Assembly: GCF_000835495.1 (NCBI RefSeq)
Contig: NW_015622546.1
Span: forward strand, 59,142 to 123,141
Direction: 5' to 3'
DNA length: 64,000 bases
From: Cladophialophora immunda
Lineage: Eukaryota > Ascomycota > Eurotiomycetes > Chaetothyriales > Herpotrichiellaceae
A program made the position numbers and the translations under genes. The notes under the pieces were generated by a model that was not told the DNA's origin, made no database searches, and saw only the letters and a program-made list of their open reading frames with translations. Positions 1 to 9,400 of the stretch are shown one piece after another; position 1 is the stretch's first letter; the number at the start of each line of letters is the position of its first letter.

Positions 1-372
1 AACTCAAAGGCAGCACGATGGGCTTTCACCTTCTCCTTTGGTCGTGCACTGCAAGCCGTCGCTATGCAGGCTTGGGCAGACGTACAGTTGAAAGAGAATC
101 AATCCAAGTGGTCTAGCCAGGCTGGTGAATACGAGGGTGAATGTCCTTCATAAAGCTACTCTGCACAACTTGGTGGATTATCAAAAACTAGGAAGATCAG
201 AGAGTAGGGATCGATGCCACTTACATGGCGTAACTATATCACCAAAATGCATTCATTTGCGTAAGCATTGTCGAAAGACCATTTTTAAACAGGCTACAAG
301 CGCTCCCTTTTCTCTGTAGCTACCTCATAATCTGCCCGTCAACCAATATACGACAATCATGACTGTGAGACA
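1..372. other. no gene recognised
   Basis: No convincing gene is seen here. It is the downstream flank of the minus-strand crotonase gene and is probably 3' untranslated or intergenic DNA. The short open frame at 125-319 has no recognisable domain. Confidence 0.5.
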
Positions 373-1203
373 CTACAACTTTGAGGGTGACCATACAGGT
401 GGCCTTCTCTCTTTGAACGCCTTCAGGCCTTCGAGAATATTCTCTCCCTTCTGCAGTTCAGCCCATTCGTTTCTCCTAGTTATGGCAGTTGCTTCCACGA
501 CACTTGCAGTTTCCCACCCCTGCCTTAACCCAGCTCTTGTACAGATAATGGAATCCGGACTATTTTCAGCGATAACTTTGGCATACCGCACTGCCTCATT
601 AACGACATCCTCTTGTGGAACAACCTTGTTAACGAAACCCCATTCCATTGCTTTCTGGGCAGAGAAGTAATTCCCTGTCAAAGCCATTTCGCTTGCTCTC
701 TGCAAGCCAAGAGTCCGTATCAGCCGTGGAAGAACACCAGCGTATGGTGCAACGCCTCGCTTCACCTCTACCAATCCAAATACAGCAGTATCGGCTGCGA
801 CTACCAGATCGCAATTCATGATAGTTTCACAACCTCCTCCTAGAGCCATTCCATTGACAGCGGCGATCACTGGCTTCTTCCCCACACGGTTGGACAATGG
901 AACGGCTCCAGGGACGTCGCCGGGACCCGCACCAGGCTTTCCACCTGCAGCAGATGCTTTTTCTTGCCATTCCTTCAAATCGGCGCCGGTCGAAAATGCC
1001 TTTTGCCCAGCACCAGTAAGAACGGCGACCGAGAGAGAGGGTTCGTCGTCAAACCAGCGAAAGACGCTAGTCATCTCGACAACATCCGCCGCAGAAATGC
1101 AATTCAATTTCTCAGGTCGCGACATCGTGACTAGAACCACCCTTGGGGCGGGAAAGGAGAGCTTCGCAAATTTCGTCGGCGGTGGAGAGTGAACGGGAGC
1201 CAT
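373..1203 (-). CDS. enoyl-CoA hydratase/isomerase (crotonase), peroxisomal
   Basis: Single-exon gene of 276 residues with an ATG at 1201-1203, the usual length for a crotonase. Visible crotonase features are the AVLTGAGQKAFSTGADLKE block (roughly residues 60-78), the oxyanion-hole segment AAVNGMALGGGCE (about 114-126) and an FGLVEVKRGVAPYAG region where the catalytic acid normally lies. The protein ends in SKL, a canonical PTS1 signal, so peroxisomal location is inferred. The family hydrates trans-2-enoyl-CoA or isomerises related acyl-CoAs in beta-oxidation and side-chain shortening; the actual substrate cannot be read from sequence. It is divergent from the flavin monooxygenase across about 900 bp, and a CoA-ligase relic lies further right, so a peroxisomal CoA-dependent catabolic role is plausible but inferred. 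Confidence 0.9.
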   Translation of the reverse strand: MAPVHSPPPTKFAKLSFPAPRVVLVTMSRPEKLNCISAADVVEMTSVFRWFDDEPSLSVAVLTGAGQKAFSTGADLKEWQEKASAAGGKPGAGPGDVPGAVPLSNRVGKKPVIAAVNGMALGGGCETIMNCDLVVAADTAVFGLVEVKRGVAPYAGVLPRLIRTLGLQRASEMALTGNYFSAQKAMEWGFVNKVVPQEDVVNEAVRYAKVIAENSPDSIICTRAGLRQGWETASVVEATAITRRNEWAELQKGENILEGLKAFKERRPPVWSPSKL

Positions 1204-2100
1204 CCTGAACCTATGCAGAGTGTTCGAGCATCGACTGTAGAAAGTGGTCCACCAATAGAACAGGTAGTATCAAAGGGATTGTGGGCGGCCCCAAAGATAG
1301 GTAGTGGTGAATTACAGACGGAGCGAGTAAGGGCACATGTCCTCCGAAACCGAATAGAGACGTGGTTTCAACTGGTACACACAGGTCAGCTACTCGGGGA
1401 TTTTTATTTTCGTATAGGGAACACAATAAGTGATTGCGGGGGAAATACGAGATACGGAGGACATAAACCGAGGTATAAATGGATAGATGATATGTCTATC
1501 AGGGAATTACCCCAGAACTAAGCCCCAGTGAGACCGGGAAAACCCCCCTGCTCAAAAGTGTCGACCCTGTTTGAGATCTACTCTCACGACGAGTAGAATT
1601 CCATGAATACACTATTTCACCTTTCTATTTATTCTATACTATTGGAAGATATGTAAATTGGAATATGAAAATAGGTGTGTTTAAAATTTTCGAGCGACTT
1701 TTACACAAACATAATCAGAGAAATATGAATTCTAAATGACTATAAACTATCTACCCACTGAAGAGAGACAGATGTTATCCAGAAACTAGAATAGCACTGC
1801 TAACTGTGTCTGCGAGAGTGAATAGCTCTTTGATCCGTCCCGGTCAGTGTCTTGGAGGGAGACAGCGAAGATTAGCATTTGGTGCATAGACAGTAATCAA
1901 AATCCAAACTGAATGTCTAAAATCCCTGTCATGTACAAGTTCTCCAAAGCGCAATGTCGTGATTGCGACATGTCCGCATTTGTCAGCGTTTCCCGTATTA
2001 GATGCATATATTAATATACACTGTTGGTATTCAGCCATGTTCGCAACAAGAAGACTGGAATCGTTGGCTTTTTATACCGACTGTGAAAACCATCGAAAAC
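1204..2100. promoter_or_regulatory. divergent intergenic region, crotonase / flavin monooxygenase
   Basis: About 0.9 kb between the starts of two divergent genes, presumably containing both promoters. An AT-rich stretch lies around 1600-1760. An ATG at 2002 is in frame with the monooxygenase but would add 33 residues without family resemblance, so it is treated as leader. No operator could be defined by eye. Confidence 0.45.
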
Positions 2101-3462
2101 ATGGGTGACCGCGAAAACTTTGCTATCCGAAGCAAAGATATACCACGCCAACTCCATCTCACAGCATTCATGCGCCCCGTCTCCCTTCACACTGGCTCAT
2201 GGCGCTACCCCGGAGCATACCCAGACGCCAACTTCAACCTTACACACCTCAAGTCGTTTATTAAGAAACTGGAAGATGCCAAATTCGACGCATTCTTCAT
2301 GGCCGATCATCTTGCGGTGCTAAATATGCCAATCGAAGCACTTAAGCGAAGCCACACTGTTACGTCTTTCGAGCCATTTACTCTTCTCTCCGCGCTCTCA
2401 CAAGTCACGGATAAGATCGGTCTGGCAGCCACAGCATCAACAACATACGACGAACCGTATCACATCGCACGCCGCTTCGCCTCTCTCGACCACATCAGTA
2501 ATGGCCGCGCAGCATGGAATATTGTCACTACTGGCAATCCAGAATCGGCAAAGAATTTTGGTCGTGATGAGCATATGGATCACTCAGATCGTTACAAGCG
2601 TGCACGCGAATTCTATGATGTTGTCACCGGTTTGTGGGATAGCTTTGCGGATGATGCATTCGTCCGCAACATCGAGTCCGGCACGTATGTCGATCCAGAA
2701 AAGATTCACGTCCTGAACCACATAGGAGACGAGCTGAAAGTTAGAGGACCACTCAACATCGCACGACCCGTTCAAGGTTGGCCCGTCATTGTCCAAGCAG
2801 GTCAGTCCGAGCCCGGAAAGCAGCTTGCCGGAGAAACAGCTGAAGCCGTGTTCTGTTCACCAAAAGACATCGAATCTGCGAAAGCGTTATACGCTGATAT
2901 CAAAGGGCGTGCTGTTGCTGCTGGCCGCAATCGCAATCACATCAAGATCTTGCCCGCTGCTTTCATTGTTGTCGGCAATAGTGTCCAAGATGCACAAGAG
3001 AAGCGACTCAAACTCGACAGTTTAGTCCACTACGACAGCGGCATTGCTTCATTGTCAATCGCACTCGGCACAGATGCATCCAAATTCGATCCAGACGGGC
3101 CACTACCCACTGACATTCCCGAGACAAACGCGAGTAAGACCAGTCGTGCGGGTGTTCTAAAAGTTGCTGCAGAGGAGGGCTTGTCGGTGCGACAACTTGC
3201 CCAGCGACAAGGAGGGTACTCTGGACTTGCATTTGTTGGGACATCCGAGAGTATTGCAGATAGTATGCAGCAGTGGTTGAATGAAGAGGCGTGCGATGGG
3301 TTTACGATCGCACTGCCTTTCTTGCCGGAAGGGCTGGATGATGTGACTCAACGGTTGGTCCCAGAGTTGCAGCGGCGTGGGATCTTCCGGAAAGATTACG
3401 AGGGAACAACGCTTCGGGAGCATCTTGGTCTGCCACGGCCAAAAAACCAATTTTTCGAGTGA
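2101..3462 (+). CDS. FMN-dependent monooxygenase, NtaA/SnaA/DszA family
   Basis: Intronless gene of 453 residues. The start at 2101 (MGDREN...) is chosen because typical family sequence begins soon after it (QLHLTAFMRP, then GSWRYPGAYPDANFN). The family has a luciferase-like TIM barrel. Visible blocks are KFDAFFMADHLAV, the EPFTLLSALSQVT strand, GRAAWNIVTTGN, NFGRDEHMDHSDRYKRA and the GPLNIARPVQGWPVIVQAGQS segment. Members use reduced flavin supplied by a separate reductase to oxidise nitrilotriacetate, sulfur heterocycles, alkanesulfonates and similar compounds. No reductase gene is visible nearby. The substrate is unknown. The neighbours (peroxisomal crotonase, CoA-ligase relic, SDR) suggest degradation of an aromatic or xenobiotic acid, as inference. 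Confidence 0.88.
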   Translation: MGDRENFAIRSKDIPRQLHLTAFMRPVSLHTGSWRYPGAYPDANFNLTHLKSFIKKLEDAKFDAFFMADHLAVLNMPIEALKRSHTVTSFEPFTLLSALSQVTDKIGLAATASTTYDEPYHIARRFASLDHISNGRAAWNIVTTGNPESAKNFGRDEHMDHSDRYKRAREFYDVVTGLWDSFADDAFVRNIESGTYVDPEKIHVLNHIGDELKVRGPLNIARPVQGWPVIVQAGQSEPGKQLAGETAEAVFCSPKDIESAKALYADIKGRAVAAGRNRNHIKILPAAFIVVGNSVQDAQEKRLKLDSLVHYDSGIASLSIALGTDASKFDPDGPLPTDIPETNASKTSRAGVLKVAAEEGLSVRQLAQRQGGYSGLAFVGTSESIADSMQQWLNEEACDGFTIALPFLPEGLDDVTQRLVPELQRRGIFRKDYEGTTLREHLGLPRPKNQFFE

Positions 3463-3968
3463 GAATGGCGTGCTCTGTGGGAAGGATGGCATGATCGAGA
3501 TAACGATCGAAGAGGATTGTCCAACCAAGACATTATCTCGCCGCATTTGAGGGGCTGTGATTGGCGGAAGAGTAGCAATGGTCAATAGAGGATGAATTAA
3601 CAGACTGTCTGACTGCTTGAGGACGGACGAACTCTCCAACTTGAGACCATTTTTAATTTCGCCCGCGAGTAACAGCGAGAAGGCGCAGTTTGCAAGTTTA
3701 TCAAGACACTTTACTAGGTCTGATGCTCAATATCTGTTACCAGATAGCATGGAAGTGCGACGAGGCACTAAGCAATCAGACTTGACATGATAAGACCTCA
3801 TAAGCATAGGCAAAGAGCGCGTATAGGAGACGGGAAGGTGGAGCATGGCTAGCAAATGAGGAATTCACTCTGGAAGGGAAAGTCGCTGCAGGAGCCTAGG
3901 AGTTCCAGAGGTGCGAAAGTGGCACTTATCTCTCTTCACGGGAGAGGACTCATGAGCTATCTATGTAA
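3463..3968. other. intergenic, nothing recognised
   Basis: No gene, RNA or repeat recognised. It lies between the monooxygenase stop and the CoA-ligase relic and may hold more decayed sequence of that relic. Confidence 0.4.
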
Positions 3969-4265
3969 CTCCCCCAGAGTCTACAAGTTGCGCCCGCCGA
4001 GCTCGAAGCCTGTCTTCTAAGCCGCCCAATAGTGGCGGATTGTGCTGTCATTCCAAAGGCCTTTGTAGTCAGATCTAATTTTGCCCAAGCAAACGTGGTC
4101 GAGATCAAGCAAGACATTATAGAATATGTTAAGGAAAAGGCACGACATAAATGGCTCACCGGCGGTATCGATTTCATCAGTGTGATTCCTAAAAGTCCTT
4201 CTAGGAAGATCCTCCCAAGGTTATTGAGAGAAAGAGAAAGGAGAAGTTTCACAACTAAACTATAA
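3969..4265 (+). pseudogene. relic of 4-coumarate-CoA-ligase-like AMP-binding C-terminus
   Basis: An open stretch of about 98 codons reads as the C-terminal subdomain of an adenylate-forming CoA ligase. Around 3984 it gives QVAPAELEACLLSRP followed by VADCAVI, then PKAFVV, then YVKEKARHKWLTGG, then IPKSPSRKIL near the end. This matches the family order QVAPAELE...VADAAVIG...PRAYVV...YK.L.GG..F...IPKSPSGKIL. About ten residues between CAVI and PKAFV are missing, and the conserved Gly before the catalytic Lys is Arg. The frame upstream closes at a TAA (3966-3968) and the large N-terminal AMP-binding domain is absent. It ends in TKL, a weak PTS1-like tail. This is best read as a truncated relic rather than a working gene. 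Confidence 0.72.
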
Positions 4266-4511
4266 AAACCTGAGAGTTGAGAAATATGATACCGATATGC
4301 ATTATCTACATGTGTAGTCTAGGTGCATTTTCATCTGAGCCTAATTCCCGTACCTTGGCCATTTCGGCAAAGCTACGTTGTGCGGGGTAATGGGGTATTC
4401 AAAAGGCAACACCTGCAACGAGCAGGACCAAATTTCATCCATATTTTCAAAACAGATCAAGAAGTTGTTCCCTTGCATAGTTTGAATGTATTTTCCGTCT
4501 AACTTAAAACC

Positions 4512-5490
4512 ATGGGCACTCAAGTTCGTCGTGTTCCAACATCACAGCTCTTCTCTCTAGAAGGCAAAACAGTTATTGCGACTGGAGGTGGGGGAGGCTC
4601 GGATCCTAAATTGGCCAGTTAGTCCATCTGTGTTGACGATTCAACAGGGACCGGCGGACTTGGTTTGGAAATTTGTATTGCCCTAGCAGAATCTGGGGCC
4701 AATATCGTGTCTATCCATCTTCCCCAGGACCCTGGCCAGGCTACGCTGGAAGAAGGAGTGAGAAAAGTTGGGAGGGAAATTACTGGTTTCGAGTGCGACG
4801 TCGGAGACTCGAAGCAACTTCGGGAAACATTCGATCGTATATGGAAGTCGGACATCGTGCCCGACATTCTTTTGAACTGTGCGGGCTTAAACCGGAGGGG
4901 TCCCATTGAGGACATGACCGATGAGAAAATTGACCTGGTTAGTGGCTAGCTGCGCGTCTCATGAAAGCATCGGGCTAACACTTATATATCCTAGATCTTC
5001 TCAGTCAACTTGAAAGGGGCCTATGTTGCTGCTCAAGAATTTGGAAAACGTTTGATTGAACTTGATCGACCGGGAAAGATTATAAACTTCGGTTCTTTTA
5101 CATCTTTCGTGGCAATGACAAATGTCTCGGCATATGCAGCGACTAAAGGAGGGGTTTTACAAATGACCAAAGCTTTTAGTAATGAATGGGCGTGTCACGG
5201 AATTCAGGTAAGTGCCGAGTGATACATAATGAACCTATCTCTGTCCGGATACCTAATGTTAAGGTACCCAGGTAAACTGTATTTGCCCCGGATACATCAA
5301 AACTCCCCTGTCGCAAGCGCTGCTGGATCAGTTTCCCGATATGGAGAAGTACATTGTCAATCGCACGCCAGCTGGAAGATGGGGTAATCCTTCAGACCTC
5401 CGTGGTACAGCTGTGTTCTTGAGTAGCCCGGCGTCCGATTTCGTCACTGGGACAAGTATAGTTGTTGATGGAGGAATGATGTTTCGATGA
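4512..5490 (+). CDS. short-chain dehydrogenase/reductase, 2-deoxy-gluconate-dehydrogenase-like
   Basis: Four exons: 4512-4587, 4648-4937, 4995-5207 and 5272-5490 give 265 residues with consistent phases. The first join restores the cofactor motif TGGTGGLG (residues 24-31) of classical SDRs. Also visible are LLNCAGLNRRG (the NNAG equivalent), the catalytic SAYAATKGG (YxxxK), the NCICPGYIKTPL segment and the C-terminal block GRWGNPSDLRGTAVFL...VTGTSIVVDGGM. The last block resembles KduD-type enzymes that oxidise a sugar-acid hydroxyl with NAD(P)+, but specificity is not determined. Intron 3 uses a consensus CAG|GTAAGT donor. Intron 2 has a GTTAGT donor with a CTAAC branch-like motif. The gene follows the CoA-ligase relic on the same strand. 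Confidence 0.88.
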
Positions 5491-6477
5491 TATACCGTTG
5501 CCCCGTATTAAATTGAGGTATCTGATGACAGTGGTCCTCTCTATAGGTTCGTCTATTCTTTGACGCTCTCCCACAGCCTGGGTTTTAGAGCTCAAAGGTA
5601 AACCAAGGAGAATGCCCTTGACAAACTTCACGTGCCATCATGCTCTATGCGATTCTACCCTTGTATTCAATTAGCGGAGTCTTCTGGTTGAATAGTGCCT
5701 GGGACATACAAGGCTTTGTGCTGCATCGGAAATTGGCTTGCAGGGACGTGGAAGATTCCTAAAAATGTTCCAGTCCTTGGTTTCGCCCAGCTCTTGATTT
5801 CTTTTCGGGGGATTTTAAGCGCCTTCAAGACGGGTGAGGTCGGACTATAGACTTACTCAGCACCGGTACTACTCACACGTTGATCTGCCACACAACTGAG
5901 ATGTCGCTATAGGGTAGGATAATGATTTCATTTGTGCGCAGTGGAGCGCGCGAGTCCTAGTACTCATGAACAATTCCCGGAGTTTACTTGGGCGAGAAAT
6001 GGCAACGTCTGACAGCACATCATCGCTGTTAAGACCTCGGACACATTTTGTTATTAGATAGAATGTTGCACTCACTTGAACATTAGTCAAGTGTGTGCCT
6101 TTCGTGGAAGCTTCTTCTACTCATCAAACCCTCTATGTCTTGAGGGAAGGTCAGACTCAGGATCAAGGGTCGATTCGGGTCGATAGGCACCGAACAGGTA
6201 CCTAGTATCTTGATCTGGTTAGTGTCTTGGCTGGTCATTTGCATTCTTCTTCGCTGCATCTTACACCGTCTTCTTGGATCTTCCAGTTCAAAGCTTGTGA
6301 ATAGATGAATGCACGTGGAACTCCCATTGGCGACAGGATTCGCCCTCGACATCGCGCCGGCAAAATGAAGTGCCAGCAGTAACGGCCCGCGGTTTCGACA
6401 AAAGCTCATTCAACACACCTGCTGCCTAGAAATCGGACTTGTGCGCCCTTGGTGTCGGCGTGGCATACTCAACCACT
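5491..6477. promoter_or_regulatory. intergenic region upstream of ABCC transporter
   Basis: Nearly 1 kb holding the SDR 3' end and presumably the ABC transporter promoter. The minus-strand open frame at 6083-6409 shows no recognisable domain. No binding site could be assigned. Confidence 0.35.
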
Positions 6478-9400
6478 ATGGGCTCAAAATCGAACTATGC
6501 AATGTCGAAACTTATCAAAATATGGCCGAGACCATTCATCGAAGAGCCCTTCGCGGTCCCCGATATTGAAGCAAAGAGTTCGGCAACACCATGGGTTACA
6601 TTCTGCCTCTTCGTACTCTCAGTGGTCGGATCCGCGACCCAACTTGTCGTCGCAACCAATACGCCGTGGTCCATAGTCACTACAGTGCTTTGGGTTGCCG
6701 CAGGGCTCTATATTGCAGTATGGCGCCCCAGGATTGGCTCGATATTTCTCTTTCTCGACTTTGTGGCCATCTTGACCTTGGGAATAGGCTTAATTGCCAC
6801 TCACTTCTACGAAAATCTGGGGAGCAGGAATGCGGTACTTACATACTGCAGTGCGGGACTCGCGGCCACTGCCACTACCGTCGTGGTCAATATGCCGCTA
6901 CGTGACCCAGTCCTAGGTTGCAACGAGATTGGTCGTCCCTTCACCACACCTTCCCATGCATTCCGATCTCCTGAAGACAGCTTAACGCTGCTGCAGTGGA
7001 TGACAGTATCTTGGTTGTCACCTCTGATTAAGATCGGGAATAGGAGACAACTTCATGACGAAGATGTCTGGGTCCTCCCCTATGAGTTTCAACACCGACA
7101 TCTGCATGACGCTTTCCGCGAGCTTAAGGGCACCGTTGTCAAAAGGCTCCTGAAAGCAAACTGGATTGACCTGGTCCTTCTCACAATCCTCGCAATCGTC
7201 GAACTGGCTGCCAACTACTCCACTCCCATGATCCTCCAAAAGCTTCTGCAGGTCATGGAAACGATAGCTGTTGACAAACGACTCGCAGTCATGTACGCGA
7301 TGCTCATGCTTGTGGTGAGAGCCATGGCCGCTCAGAGTGCAGTCTTTAGCCTGTGGTTTGGGAGACGTTGTTACGAAAGGTCTCGTGGCGAGATGATCAC
7401 CATGTTATACGAAAAGACGTTGAATCGGAAAATTCTTGGTGGTTTGCCTCAGCAAGCTGAGACCCAGCTGGAGTCCGCCGTCGAAGTCGCGCCAGACACT
7501 CCCGATGTTGGAGAAGCTAGTCCATTGCCCGAATCCACAGGAGTCGTCAGCGGGCAAGTCGAGCGACCAAGAAGCTTCGCTCACCGCGCCCGAGAGGCGA
7601 TTCAAAAGGGAAAATCCTTCATTTCCAGAAAGCATGCAGGCAGTGAGACGAAACCACCGGCATCAATGGGGAAGATCCTCAATCTGATGCGAAATGATGT
7701 ATACGAAGTTGCGCAACGCTTCTGGGAATTTCAAACTCTGATCAACAAGCCGCTCGGTCTCCTGCTCTCCGTCTTTCTCATATGGCAACTCCTTGGGTGG
7801 TCCTGCTTCGTCGGTGTGGCAGTAGTTATTATTGCACAGATTTTCAACTATGTCCTCGCCCGCATCCTCATCGGCTGGGAAAGGGAACGGCGCAAAGTTA
7901 CCGACATTAAACTACAGAAAATCAGTCAGTATGTCGAGGCCATAAGGCATCTGCGATGGTACGGGTGGCACCTCACATGGCTTGATGGCGTCATGACCGC
8001 CCGGCAGAAAGAGCTCAACTTGAGAATCATCACCTTCCTGTTGAATTCTGCCATCAAATTTCTGAACTCATTCGCCAGCGGCATGCTCCCGGTAGCCACA
8101 TTTTATGCCTACACAATCGCCGCAGGACAAGAGCTGCGTGTCGACATTGCTTTCCCGGCACTGCAGCTTTTTTCCCTTCTGCAGAGCAACATTCGAGAGA
8201 TACCAACGCTGATCACCGTCTTGCTGAATGCCTCGGTGGCAGTAGGACGGATCTCAGAGTTCATCGCTGAACCCGACAAAATTGACGAAGTGGACACTCA
8301 AGAGTATATGGATGATCGATTAGAGCTGCACGATGCCTCCTTTTCATGGCCCGGTCTTACGGGTAAAGTGATCCATGATCTCAATCTCTCATTTTCCCGG
8401 GGGCTGACTGTTATTTTCGGCCCCGTGGCAGCAGGCAAAACTGCCTTACTACAGGCTCTTCTCGGGGAGCTTGATCTGCGTCAGGGGAGACTGATGAAGC
8501 CACAAGCACCAGTCGGTTATTGTGCACAAACACCGTGGCTGCAAAGCATGAGCATCCGGGAAAATATCCTGTTCAATTCGGAATATGACGATGGCCGGTA
8601 CAAGAAGACCTTAGAAGCGTGTGCCCTTCTTCCAGACCTTGCCAATTTCAAGTACGGTGATCTTTCCAACATTGGAGAGAACGGCATTGGTTTATCTGGC
8701 GGCCAAAAAGCTAGAGTTGCTCTTGCGAGAGCAGTGTACAGTCGAGCGCAAATTCTATTGCTTGATGACCCCCTCAGCGCCCTGGACCAACAAACGGCCG
8801 AATGGATTGTCAAAAGATGCTTATGCGGCAGTATAATGGAGGGTCGTACCGTCATTCTCGTAACTCACCGGACCGACCTTTGTCAACACGTCGCATCGCA
8901 GCTGATCGAAATCGTTGACGGAACAGCATTGCTGCATCGGAACGATGAGGAACTGTCCAAAACCACGTCGGCAACAGCACCAGAGGCAGAACCGGATGAG
9001 GCCGTGAGCAATGTCGAAACAATCGATGAATCCGCCGCGATACCGGAAAAATTCGTTGAAGACGAACACCGAGCCCATGGTGGAGTGCAGCTTCAAGTCT
9101 ACTGGGAATATATCAAAGCTGGGACACTGAGATGGTGGCTCATGGTTGTCTTGACGGCTGTCGTTTGTCGCGTCACATACGTGAGTGAAAGTTGGTTTCT
9201 AAAAGAATGGGGAGAAGCATACAACAAAGCCAAACTCTGGTTTCTGGCCCTGGAGGGGTTTGACTTCGAGGTGCATCTCCTTGAAAGTCCAATCTCAGGT
9301 CTGTTCGACAGGTTTCCGGACCCTGCTGTCAACGTCCGACCTTGGCTTCTCGGCTTTCTGATCATCGTGGTCTGCGAGACCCTGGGACTTATGCTTTCCC

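Noticed and set aside
2002..2100. Upstream in-frame ATG for the flavin monooxygenase
   Set aside because: The extra 33 residues do not resemble the family; typical sequence starts soon after the 2101 ATG.
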